Origin: Sphagnum compactum | Taxonomy: Eukaryota > Bryophyta > Sphagnopsida > Sphagnales | Reading direction: 5' to 3' | Length of the DNA: 64,000 nucleotides | NCBI GenBank assembly: GCA_965153455.1 | Contig: OZ234502.1 | Coordinates: forward strand, 4,877,267 to 4,941,266 | Part shown: positions 10,929-22,600 of the stretch, one piece after another | Layout of the letters: every line of letters starts with the position of its first letter | Position numbering within the stretch: position 1 is the first letter of the stretch | Notes under the pieces: generated by a model | Databases searched by the model: none | Seen by the model: the letters and a program-made list of their open reading frames with translations, nothing else | What the model was told of the DNA's origin: nothing | Made by a program: the position numbers and the translations under genes

Positions 10929-13465
10929 TATATCCTTACTGTTACTGGATCATAAAGGTCACTCTGGTACTGGTATTAGGTGCAAGGCTGATTCTTGCCT
11001 CCTACATGACAGGTATAAACTTGGTATTGGTAGTGATAGTCATATACCTGGTATTGCCTCAGGTCATACCTGACTGGTATGTTCAGCATTTGGCTAAATC
11101 TTCTTGCAGATGATCACATATTTGGCTACCTCACATGATTGAATGTATTACATAATTTTAAAAACACACTTTTTTTGAGGCACAAAAATAGAAAATGTCC
11201 TTTCATTGAATGTGTGAATGAGTCTTGACTAAAGAGGGAATTAGGAGAATTAGTACTGAACCAGCACTATAGACAATCAAGCAAATCCTCTTCAAGGCAA
11301 GTCCAGTAAAGGATTTTGGTTGATTGGGTGCAGGTGCAGCTAACCACTTCTACACTATCTAAGGGAAAGGATCACTTGGTCTGCATAAGGAAAGGGAAGT
11401 TGCCAATTGAGACTTTAAACCATATCTGGTGACCCTAATACAGCTCATGTACCTATTATGAATTATCACTCTTTTCAATTGTTTTTGGCACAGTTCTCAG
11501 CCCCTTTGGAGACTTGAGATGTACTCAGTTGATTCCTCCCACCATTCAACCCCACCGAATTAAAAATTCTTGTGTATTTGACTTGAAGCCCTTTGGAGCA
11601 AAATATACATGTTCCCGTATGAAAAAGGTGAAAAAACAGTTCAAACTTTATAGGTACCATGGCCAGACTGCACCTGCACCCAACACGGGATGGGATGACC
11701 TGTGGATAGGAAACGCTTTTTCATCGTATCCCTGCTCAATTGCTGACCATGTTGGTTATATGTACTAACCATCTACCTACTGAGTAGTCACCAACTGCCA
11801 TAGCTCATACCTACTTTTCACATGCATCTATTAAGTATTCATCAAGTGTCATAGCTTCTTAATTATTTATTTAAATATTACAACAAAAGGTGTACTTGTA
11901 CACAAAGTGATTTCAGTAGATTTTGAGTGAATTCACTAACCTTAGTAAATAGGGACTAGTTGAAAAATGATGAAATCATTAATTTAGTGAATGAGGACTA
12001 ATAAATTGCATTCACATTTTTCAATAATGTATTAAAATCACTCGCAGTCTATATTTACTTACTTTCAATGTTTACTCACTTACGTAGTTAATTATAACCC
12101 AGGTGTTGTGAGGGGGGAAGTAGGAGGGTTTATAGGATCAGCTAAAGTCCGACCTTCCACCTTGATAACTAGGATATGGTTCATGCACAACTGAGGTATT
12201 GGTAATAGGCCAATATCACCTCATGTATTCACCGGGCAAGAAGTAGTGGTACTAGGTTGGTATTGCTTTAGGTCCAGCCTTTTTTTTCATGGCGATCTGT
12301 GGCCAAATTTTAACATTTGTTGAAGTGGTACAATGGGGCTAGTAAGATGTATAGGATGTATTTTGCCATCATTGTTCTTGGATGAACATTTAGATTGCTA
12401 TTGTACATCCACCAGATGTGACCAGATTGCCAGAAAATCTGCTGATGTAGCTAGCAAGAATGTGACCTCATCACCCATTTTTTGCCAAAACCCTAATTCT
12501 AATCGCCCCTAATGGTTGCAAGCTTTTTCAACAGGAGCCTTGTTGCTTTCACAAAATTATTGCCATTGCCAATAGTGATGCTCCATAATGCAATTCTTTC
12601 ACCAAACTTGTTGCAAGATTTGCTCCTCTTATAGTTCGGATCATCTAATCATCTTCTTCATTCCTACTTATTGCCAACTATCCAAGAATGCAACGGGTGT
12701 ACACAACTTTTTGTTATGCTTGAAAGCTAAAATGGCCACTCCTAATTCCCAATCTTTCAACTCATTCCAATTTCTTGTTCTTGTTTTTGTTTGATCTTTG
12801 TGAAGGTTGATATTGTATTTGTGCTTATGAATTTGTGCAAAATTATGGTTTTAGGATTGAATAATGGCGAGATTGGGACTCAATGAGGTTGCAAATTGGA
12901 TTTTGGCTCAAATTTGCAAAGTGCAACTCAAGGTAAGTTTCCTTATCACACCTTGCAACTTGTTATTCCATTTGTCCATTTTAGGAGTTTTTCTTCTTAT
13001 GCAAATCCTTTCTATTCCAAGCCTTTTCTTGTTCTTTTGCAAGTTCTTTCCATTTTTCTTTTGCAAGGAGGGTTTAAAGGAAATTTAACCCCCCTCATAG
13101 AGTTTTTGACCACTTTAGACTTGATTTTGTTTGGATTTTTAGGGCTTTGTTTACATTGTGCATTTTTCTATTCAATTTGTTCTATGCTTTAGAGTTGTTC
13201 ATTCTTATGCAAGAGGTTTTTAAGAGCTTCGACCCCTTCACTGTGTTTTTGGCTACTTGCAAGTAGGGTTCAAAGAGCTTCGACCCCTTCATAGTGGTTT
13301 TGTCTACTAGCGAACAAAGTTCAAAGAGCTTGGACCCCCCTTTCTCATAGTGTTTTTGCCTCTCATTGTGTTTTCGCCTCTCATTGTGTTTTCGGCTAGT
13401 TTCGACCCCCCCCCCTTTTCACAGTGTTTTCACCTCTCTCCTTGTTTTCGATTAATTTGTTTACT
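10929..13465. other. Intergenic, with dispersed repeat fragment
   Basis: No gene is recognised. Positions 11650-11800 resemble 3700-3850. From about 12.5 kb the sequence probably becomes the 5' flank of the hAT-type element. Between 13210 and 13420 a phrase of the type TTCAAAGAGCTTCGACCCC recurs several times, forming an imperfect local repeat. Confidence 0.4.
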
Positions 13466-16400
13466 ATGTCTTCTTCAATCTTCCAATACTTCAACTATTC
13501 AAAGAACCCAACCCTTACCATGCCATTGTGTATTGTATCTGATTTCAATATGTTCCCAAGGTCGTATAACTCCTTTGATAGTGGGCCAAAATCGCCATTA
13601 GTTAGAGCTTGGGCTAAATCCCCAAAATTGAATGTTAGCCTAGTAGGAACAACCAAATCCCCAGAGCTCCAAAACCCTAGTTCTTTTTGCAATACTGAAT
13701 TCCTCCCTAAAATCCCTAATGTTATTGATGTAGATCCTAATGAAGTCCTCCTTGAAATCTTTGATTCTACGACTATAGATCTTGATGAAATTGTGGAGCT
13801 ATTAGACTCCCAATCTGATCCCCAAGCTAACCCCCCAGGGAAGAAACAGAAGCTTGGTGTGGATGGCATTGGTAAGAAGGTTCACAAAAAAGTCATTGAT
13901 AGTAGTAAAAAGTTCTAGGCAAAATGGGTAGCAAAATTACCATGGGCTAAGGGGTTAATGGCTACTAATGGGATTATCTAGACTGTGAGGTGCAAAGTTT
14001 GTTCCTTGATTGAAAACAAGGAAAAAAAATTCAGATGCAAATGGGATACTCTAACCAAACATGCTAGTCATAGGATTACAATTCGTGACTTACCTTGACT
14101 TGGGGTGGAGAAAGGGGGGGAATAATTGCCAAGGATTGTGCCCATTTGAAAAACATGCAACTGTGGGCCCAACAGGGTCCAAATTTTGTCTTACAACAAA
14201 TCAACAAACCCCTAAGAGAGGGGAATCAAAAGATAGTTCAATTCAAGTCCATGTTTCATATTCTTTCTTATGGCCACCCTATGTTGTAATATGAAACAAT
14301 GTATGACTTGTTTGCCAGCTTGAAGGTCTCTAATAATCCGAACATGGATTGGTCTTATTCTTTTAGCTAAATACTTGCTGAATATATGTACCAACAAGTC
14401 TAGAAAGCCACTATCTAAACCATACAATCTACCCAATTCTTGGCATGTTCTTGTGATGAGGTGACAACCATAGATAATGGTTCTTGGATATGTGTCCATG
14501 TCTACATGGTTGTTGGTTGGACCAAAGTCCCTATTTTAATATGTGTTGACCAAATTGTTGATGGATCGAGTACTAACAACCTCATTGAAATGATTATGAA
14601 CTCTATGATGAAAAGTGGGGTTAAGCAAGGAAAAGCTATCCAAAAAGCTTCTATGTTTTAGGGCAAATGGAATGAACATGTTTCAAGGAGGCAAAACTAA
14701 AATGACAAAGCAAATCAAAGATTCATGGGCCCCCTTTTCCATGGGTGTGCATTGTGTTGCACACCACACTAATTTGGCAATGCAGTCTCTAGGAGATTTG
14801 ACCTTCATTGCCAAGATTGAAGGCTTTATGTTGAACATGTATGGTTATTTTAGCCATTCACCAGAAAAACATATGAAATTCCAAAGACTTGTTCAAACCC
14901 TAGAGACAAAGGGGAACAAAATCCTCAATGTCAAAAAAAATTGGATGTCCATGCTTGATCCATTGAACAGGATCATGGCAAAATACCACCCTTTACTTGC
15001 AGTGATGCAAATTGATTGCTTTATAGTCATGTGGCAAAGTTATTTCTATTTCCTTAAACTACCATTCTACATCTATGTAACATTTTAAGTTTCTCTATTT
15101 TTATGTTGTTGGGTAGGTGATTATCATGATAACATGGTTTATCTTTTTTTGTGTTTTGCAAACCCCAAAAATGTTGTATATTGGCAATTATCCATTGTGT
15201 GGTGTATGTGCAAACCAATTTGGGTCTTTTTTCTAATGTTCATATGTTGTTTGGGCTGGCATGTATTTTGCCATTTATGGAAAGCATGCAATCCTTGCTC
15301 AAATTTGCACAATGGGGGGATACTTCATATCTGATTTCATACCTGCAGTCAAGGTATGCCAAGGTCAACTATGCAATTTGTATTGTGATGCCACTCTATC
15401 ATTCCAAGGAGATGAATTTTGGTCCTTCCGCAGACTGTTACAAGGTGACCACCAACAAATCCATACAAAATGGGTGACTGATTATAACATAAAATGCATC
15501 GAGCATCTTGCATTTGTTATAAATGGCGAAAAGATATGGGTTCATTTTGGTATAGTATGCCCTAATACAAATGTTATGATGCCGATGACACAAGCTACAT
15601 TTGCCACAATGGTACAGCTTGTGAAAGTTAAATGCAAATGTAAATCCTTCAACCTTTCTTATTTCTATTGATATGAATTTTGTAAATTTGGTTTCATTTA
15701 GGTACTTTTAATGAAGTTTGATGGTCTTTTTATTTTTTTGCTTCTATCACATCCCAAAACCATGAACTATGAAAGTCTTTTTAACTTTCTACCTTTGTCA
15801 AATTCCAAAACAATGAATTTAAATGGTCTTCACCTCTTTTTGCTTCTATCAAATTCCAAAAAGATGAAATCAGATGGTATTCTTATTTTTCTGCTTTTGT
15901 TAGATTCCATAACCATGAATTTAAGGTATCTTCATATTTTTTGCTTCTGTTAAATTTTGAAACTCTGAATTTAGATAAATCTTCTTATATTTGGCCTTTG
16001 TTAGATTTTGGAACTCTGAATTCAAATCAATCTTCTTATATTTGGCCTTTGTCAAATTCAGAAACTTTGAACTTAGATCAATCTTCACATGCTTTGCTTC
16101 TATCAGATTAGATGGAAGTTTGAACTTAGATAAATCTTCTTCTATTTGGCCTTTGTTAGATTCTGGAACTCTAAATTCATATCAATCTTTTTATATTTGG
16201 CCTTTGTCAAATTCACGAATTTTGAGCTTAGAACAATCTTCATATGTTTTGCCTATATCAAATTAGATGGAACTCTAAACTTAAATCAATTTTCATATGT
16301 TTTTCCTCTACCAAACTAGATAGAATTCTAAACTTAGATCAATTTTCTTATATTTTGCCTCTGTTAACTATGAAGTTATGTGTCTTATTATCTTTTTGCC

Positions 16401-17380
16401 TTTGTTAGATTATAGAACGTGAATTCATATGATCTTCTTTTCTTGAACTACCTTTGTGAAATTCTAGAACCATGAAATCATATGGTCACATATTAATTTT
16501 CTTCCTTTGTCAAATTTCCATAAACATGAACTAGCCTAGTCTTCTTATCTTTTTGCTTCTGTCCAATTTGTAGAACCACTTGAATTCGGATGGTCTTGTA
16601 ATTTTTTTGCCTTTTGTAAAATTTCCATAACCATGGATTGTGGTCCAATCTTCTTATGTATTTGCCTAAATGTCAAATTTGTAGAACCATGTATATAAAT
16701 GGTCTTTTTTTATTTTTTTGCCTTTGTCATGCTTTGTTTTATATTGGATGGCAGAGGTTGCAAAAGGCTTGATAACAAAGTTTGATACACGATTTCCTGA
16801 ACAAGCAATCATGGATGTTATGGGGATTGTTTATCCCCAGTACTAGCTATAAGCAAACGCAAATGTGACATTTCCTCGACATCTTGAAGTGCTAAAAACA
16901 TTTTATTGTAGCCCACGTCCGTGTGGACAACCCAAGGATGGAAAATCTGCCCCCTATGGTCCTTGCCATTCTCTCAGGTTGGGATTTGGATGCTCAACAA
17001 GGCTTGTTTAAGTTGACCATGAAATCCAACACTACTCAAGCCATGGTTGAAATCGTGGGTCTTACATCTGACAAGATTAATTCTACCATCATCAATCCTC
17101 TCACATGCATGTGGTGAGTGATCCATGCATCACAATTGTTGTCTAATGTTTTTTCTAAATACTTAAAGGTGGTAGAGATTGCCATGGTTCATGTGCTTGT
17201 TTTTGTTGAAGATGAACGATGTTTCAATTTTGTTGCATTCTTGAAGAATAAAGTGCAAAATAGATTGAACAACCATCTCCAACTAGTTGTTTTTATGTAT
17301 GCATAGAAATTTTTCACACTTCACAACTTTCCTTATGAGGATACCTATGAAATGTGGTCTAACATTCAATCGGCCATTGG
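13466..17380 (+). pseudogene. Decayed hAT-type transposase gene
   Basis: Fragments in the expected order identify a plant hAT-type transposase. 13466-13918 is an N-terminal ORF ending in a premature TAG. 13919-14070 encodes a BED-like zinc finger (WVAKLPWAKG, Cys-x2-Cys, His-x3-His), again with an in-frame stop. 14740-15000 encodes the central domain (HCVAHHTNLAMQSL, then SMLDPLNRIM). 15250-15620 continues it (DFIPAVKVCQGQLCNLYCDA, then EHLAFVINGEKIW). 16750-16850 gives TRFPEQAIMDVMGIVYPQY. 17110-17370 is the C-terminal dimerisation region (VEIAMVHVLVFVEDERCF, then LHNFPYED). Frames change between fragments and stops interrupt several, so it is inactive. Gaps at about 15.02-15.24 kb and 15.63-16.75 kb look like introns. 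Terminal inverted repeats and an 8-bp target duplication were not found. Confidence 0.78.
15710..16740 (+). repeat. Minisatellite, ~51-bp degenerate unit, about 20 copies
   Basis: A unit containing a TTTGCCTTTGTCAAATTC-like phrase, followed by an AACNNTGAATTTAGAT-like phrase and a TCTTCTTATATTT-like phrase, recurs every 49-53 bp (phrase starts near 15736, 15790, 15839, 15892, 15940, 15994, 16043, 16095, 16146, 16196, 16249 and onward). Copies are imperfect. The array lies between transposase fragments ending near 15625 and resuming near 16750, where a GTTAAA donor and a GGCAG acceptor are plausible, so it probably expanded within an intron of the hAT gene. Confidence 0.82.
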
Positions 17381-17950
17381 CCAATATGCTTAAATTTTAT
17401 TAGTGATTTCATGCCCCTCTTCTTAGATGCTTGTTGCCAGATAACACTTCTTAGCTTAGGTTTATAGCCAGATTTTTCTGCCAGCATCTAGTGCACATAG
17501 CCAAATATTGATGGATTTGAGGCTTTTGTAGCCAAAGGATATAGCCAAAGAAATATGCCTCATTGCAACCATGGACTCTTTTGACCTTTTATGTAATCAC
17601 CCAAGGGCCTTTTTATAAAAATGGCATTTGCCAAATAAATTTTGAGAACACTTTTTTATCTTCGCCATATGTGCTTTCTGTTGGTATAATATTTTGCCAC
17701 ATTCGCAACAACCCAGAAATGGAAAAAAAAAGGCTGCTCAGGTCCTACCAGTCTCTTGAGGTCGTAACAACCTCGGAGAGAATTCTTCATGTATTTATAG
17801 GGCAGATTACATTTAGTAATCAGGCTTACAAAAAGAGCCCTAGGGCAGAGGTTGTGAGATTGTAAGATCCTTAGGCGCAGGATGTAAGCCAATAAGATTT
17901 TTGGAAGGGAATTGTTTTTTTTAAACCATTGATTACCTCGGTTGTTGTGC
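17381..17950. other. Intergenic, possible 3' flank of hAT element
   Basis: No gene is recognised. Short frames occur on both strands at 17563-17892 and match nothing I know. Confidence 0.35.
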
Positions 17951-18045
17951 AGGGTGACGCCCTGCTGTCAGGGAATTACTGCGTGGACCTCGGGCTCCGC
18001 CGTCGGTGCTCACACAGTGATTCCCTGATAGCAGGGCCTTACCCT
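17951..18045. repeat. GC-rich near-perfect hairpin (foldback MITE or miRNA-precursor-like)
   Basis: Arms 17951-17985 and 18011-18045 are 35 nt each, separated by a 25-nt GC-rich loop. Comparing arm 1 with the reverse complement of arm 2 gives 30 identical positions of 35. If the + strand is transcribed, three of the five differences are G-U wobbles. The 95-nt fold is far more GC-rich than the surrounding sequence and lies about 280 bp upstream of the promoter block of peptide gene 2. It could be a small foldback transposon (the left flank gives a CAGGG start) or a pre-miRNA-like transcript; sequence alone cannot decide. Confidence 0.7.
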
Positions 18046-18326
18046 ATACTTTTATACCCGGGTCCAGGACCAGTCTATACACGACGGTTCTAGCCTGGTT
18101 TTTGGTAAAAAAACGCTGGTCAAAACAAGTTCCCAAAGGACTTTCTCGGATGTCCTGCGCATTTACCTGCTGTTGAGCTTCCTAATAACGCGGTCGCTGT
18201 GCGAATCTCGATCCTCTTTAACCCTTGCTCGTCTTTCGTCTACCAGACTTCATCTGGTCGCAGATGACTTTGGAGTTTGCGACGTGCACAGTTTTGATGG
18301 GAATCCGCATCCTCATCAGCCGCCCA
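18046..18326 (+). other. Upstream region of peptide gene 2
   Basis: Non-repetitive sequence of moderate GC between the hairpin and the promoter block. No gene is recognised. Confidence 0.35.
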
Positions 18327-18457
18327 GTCAAACCAAAATGCGACTCCGCGTGAGGGTACTCGATATTTTTGAATCTTCTTTCTCCCGTACTTAGCAAACC
18401 AAACAGAATGGTGTGTATTTTTCGCATGGCCACCAATATATAGCAGTCGACGATGGC
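18327..18457 (+). promoter_or_regulatory. Putative ancestral promoter of peptide gene 2, with TATA box
   Basis: A GTCAAACCAAAATGCGACTC block followed by CGCGTGAGG at 18327-18355 resembles 1225-1252 upstream of peptide gene 1. A good TATA sequence (AATATATAG, 18435-18443) is followed by CAGTCGACGATGG, again resembling the other locus. Without the Copia insertion the TATA would lie about 370 bp before the ATG at 24205, comparable to about 300 bp for copy 1. The retrotransposon therefore probably sits in the transcribed 5' leader. Confidence 0.5.
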
Positions 18458-18750
18458 AGCATTACACAGCCAGATTCACCAAGAAACATGAATTAGTGAT
18501 CCATACACATTTCTAGTAGCTCCAGCCTCTGATTTCTTCGGGTGAATTTTGATGTTAATAACTCTGGCATGCGCAGTACTAGCTCCAGTTAGCTCTGAAA
18601 TTTTCTTTGGGGGAAAAGATTAGTGATGCTGAGACCTCATTTGATTTAAGTATTTTTGCATTCTGAATCTCAGCCAGATTTTATCTTCGTGAGATCTCTG
18701 TTTCCGGAAACTTGTTTTGCAGCTCCGAGTATCGCTTCAGGCCCCAGAAA

Positions 18751-19215
18751 TGTTGTGTGTGAAGCCTTATCAATTAGTTGCACCGTCAAGCTGATCAATT
18801 AGTTACACCGTCAAGCTGATCAATTAGTTACACTGTCAAGCTGATCAATTAGTTGCACCGTGAAGCCTGATCAATTAGTTGCACCGTCAAGCCTGATCAA
18901 GTAGTTGCACCATCAAGCTGATCTATTAGTTGCACCGTTGTCTAAGTTTAGTGGGAGTTGGTGAACTTGAAACTATATATAGTTTTTTCATTGTAAGTAT
19001 CTGTGCGTGGTGTGGAATGTCAAGTAGAGAAGTGAGACATTGTGAGAGTGGTGTGATAGTTCTTCACTGTTGTATTCATTGATTTCATAGTGAGAGTTGA
19101 GTGCGGGTGCGCTCCGTGGATGTAAGCTTTTGTTGAACCACGTAAAATCTTGTGTCCTTGGTTTTTTTCTGTTGTTTTTGTGCATACCCCCTAAGTTGAA
19201 ATTTTTTTTCTAACA
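18751..19215 (+). repeat. Copia 5' LTR, 465 bp
   Basis: TGTT...AACA termini. U3 carries seven tandem copies of a ~25-bp unit (TGATCAATTAGTTGCACCGT plus CAAGC) over about 18771-18941. A TATA box (CTATATATAG) lies near 18973. It is longer than the 3' LTR because of one extra repeat unit. Confidence 0.95.
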
Positions 19216-19217
19216 AC

Positions 19218-19229
19218 TGGTATCAGAGC
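19218..19229 (+). other. Primer-binding site (initiator tRNA-Met)
   Basis: TGGTATCAGAGC starts two bases after the 5' LTR and is complementary to the 3' end of plant initiator tRNA-Met, the usual Copia primer. Confidence 0.93.
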
Positions 19230-19663
19230 ATAGGTTTCAAGGCTTAGGGTGTATAGGATCCAGAGTTGAGGATTCTGTAGCACAAAGTTCCAGGAGTTCG
19301 GAACAGCAGCTGTGCAACTGACGCGCCGCCGGAGCAGCCACCGCCGCCCAGTTGCCGCCGGCGAGTTGAACGACACCACCACCACCAAAAGAAGCGGAAA
19401 GAGACGATCTTCAAGATTGTCTTCTTGGTCGTCATCAATCGAGTACCGAAAAATCCTCAAAACGGCCATCAAAGTTTTTTGAACCGAACGGTTATTGTCA
19501 GATCTACGCCGATCTGTCGTGAATCTGAGAAAACCGACACCACCAGTAAACTCAGCGTGGTGAAATCTTCCAGATCCAGTTCCTTTGACATTGAAACGAA
19601 AAGTTTTGGATTTCGGCCGGATTCCGTCCAGATTGCTTGCCGTTCTTAGTTTGAGTCAGAGCA

Positions 19664-22600
19664 ATGGGGTCTGAAAAGGATACATACAAGATAGAGAAAT
19701 TCAACGGGACGAATTTCAGCTTTTGGAAGATGCAGATGGAGGACTATCTATACCAGAAGGACTTGTATTTGCCGATAGTAGAAAAACCGAAGGACATGTC
19801 CGATGAAGAATGGGTGGTCAAACGTAAACCAGGAGGTATGACTGACGCACAGTGGATGGTTTTGGACCGGAAAGCGCTAGGAGCAATTCGACTTAGTTTA
19901 TCGAAATCAGTCGCCTTCAACATCAAGGGTCAAGAGACAGCGACAGATCTCATGAAGGCCCTATCGAATTTATATGAGCAACCTTCTGCGGCAAGGAAGG
20001 TCCATCTGATAAAGAAATTAGTAAATCTGAAGATGTCAGAAAATCAGAGCTTCAAGGAACACCTGAATGTGTTCAACGAGGTAACAAATGGGTTAAATTC
20101 GGTTTCTATAGTATTTGATGATGAAGTGTTGGCAGGCATAATTCTAGGCCAGATGCCAGAGAGTTGGAGCACGACATGCCAATCGATCGCCAACTCATTC
20201 GAAAAAGAAAAGTTAGCCTTCCAACAGGTCGTAGACATGATTATGACCCAGGAAATCAGGATGCATGAAGAGGGATCAGGGGCATCATCTTCAGCACTGA
20301 ACATGGAAGGTAGAGAAAGCAGAAACAGGAATCGGAACAGAAATCAACGAGGTAGATCAAAGTCAAGAGGAAGATCCAAGTCCAGGAATCGTCAAGGCAA
20401 CAATTCAGGTAATCAGCAACGAAGCAAGAAAGACATTGAGTGCTGGAATTGTGGCAAGATGGGTCACTACTTTAGTGAGTGTAAATTTGGAAAGAAGGAC
20501 GATGGCAAGAGCAGTGCAAATTGTGTTTCAGAGGAGGCAAACGATTGCCTTATTTGCACATTTGAAAGCAAGATGGAATCTTGGGTGTTAGACTCAGGAG
20601 CGTCATTCCATGCCACCTCACACATGGATTTGTTCGAGAACTATATCTCCGGAAATTTCGATAAGGTGTATCTTGGTGACGATCAAGCATGCGACATTAC
20701 CGGGAAAGGAGATGTGAAGATCCAGCTGAATGGCTCAGTTTGGAAACTCAACAATGTTAGACACGTACCGGACTTGAGAAAGAATTTGATCTCCATTGGG
20801 CAGTTAGCATCAGACGGCTATGTGACGACTTTCACGGGAGATAAGTGGAAGATCTCGAATGGAGCAATGACAATCGCCCGAGGAACTAAGAACGGGACTC
20901 TTTACACAACTACCGATGGGTGTGGTTTGGCCGCAATGGCCGAAGGTAAAGAGGACCCAAATTTGTGGCACCAAAGGTTTGGGCACATGAGTAGTCAGGG
21001 ATTGAAGTGTATGCAATCGAGAGGTAAACTGCCAGGATTGAAGTCCGTTGAGGTTGATTTCTGTTAGAGTTGCATTCTTGGGAAGCAGAAGCGAGTGAGC
21101 TTCAAGAAGGCCGGAAGAGCACCGGCAAAGGAGAAGCTGGAACTAGTGCACACCGACGTATGGGGTCCAGCTTCAGTCTCATCAATCGAAGGTAAACAGT
21201 ATTTCATCACTTTCATCGACGACCATTCCAGGAAGGTATGGGTTTACTTCTTACGACACAAGTCTGATGTGTTTGAAGCTTTCAAGAAATGGAAAGCTAT
21301 GGTTGAGAATGAGACAGGTTTGAAGATCAAGAAGTTGTGTTCAGACAATGGTGGAGAGTACGAAGACAACGAGTTCAAGAAGTTTTGCTACCAGAGCGGG
21401 ATAAAGCTCATAAGGACGGTGCCAGGTACACCGCAGCAGAATGGTACTGCAGAACGTATGAACAGGACATTGACTGAGAAAGCTAGAAACATGCGCCTAC
21501 AGTCGGGGTTGCCGAAGCAGTTCTGGGCAGAAGCAGTCAGTACAGCAGCATACTTGATCAACAGAAGACCATCAAAGCCTTTGGACCTTGCTATACCAGA
21601 AGAGATCTGGACTGGGAAGGAGGTAAAACTTTCTCATTTGAAAGTGTTTGGGTGTGTATCTTATGTACATGTAAGTAATCATGCAAGGAGCAAGTTGGAC
21701 GCCAAATCAGTGAAATGCACCTTGGTGGGTTATGGCGAAGACGAGTTTGGATATAAACTTTGGGACAACCAAAACCGCAAGATGATCAGAAGTAGAGATG
21801 TTGTCTTCAATGAAAAGGTCATGTACAAGGACAGAAACACAGAAAAGTCTGAGCAGAGAGAACCAGACTATTTTGGGCCAGAAGATGTATCAGGGGTAGG
21901 ATCGTGGAACATGGTAGTCAAAAAGATGAAGAACAAGGAGTGCAGCCTCAGTTTGAAGAACTTATACCACAAGATGAAATTCCAACACCACACAGTCCGA
22001 TTGGTCAGAGAATACTAAATCCACAGGTTGGGAATGCTTTGAGAAGATCCCCAACGGCCCAAAGTACATTACGAAAATCCACTCGCCCACATGTACTAAA
22101 CAGGAGGTGCTTGCAATACTTGTTGTTGACAGATGCAGGAGAACCTGAATGCTATGATGAGGCATGTCAGGGAGAAGATGCGAGCAAGTGGGAGCTTGCA
22201 ATGAAGGAAGAGATGAAGTTGCTTGTATCCAATCAGACTTGGGAGTTAGCCAAGTTGCCTGAAGGAAAGAAAGCCCTATAGAACAAATGGGTATTTCGAG
22301 AGATTTTTTCTCCTGTTGTTAAACTAACTACGATCCGGTTAGTGTTAAGCATTGTTGCAACAAAGGGGTTATATCTTGAGCAGTTGGATGTCAAAACTGC
22401 ATTTCTTCATGGAGATTTGGAGGAAGAGATATACATGCAGCAACCAGAGGGGTTTGCGGAAAAGGGCAATGAAGAGATGGTTTGCAGATTGACGAAGAGC
22501 TTGTATGGTTTGAAACAAGCTCCCCGACAGTGGTACAAGAAGTTCGATGGGTTTATGCAAAGGAATGGGTACTTCAGATGCAATGCTGACCATTGCTGCT

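Noticed and set aside
18173-18394. 73-aa frame upstream of the Copia element
   Set aside because: It overlaps the putative promoter block of peptide gene 2 and has a competing frame on the other strand; no family resemblance.
18771-18941. Regular ~25-bp repeats considered as a CRISPR-like array
   Set aside because: Units are contiguous without unique spacers and lie in the U3 of an LTR in a plant nuclear sequence.
19244-19649. Short frames in the Copia leader before gag
   Set aside because: They lie between the primer-binding site and the gag ATG at 19664, where untranslated leader is expected.
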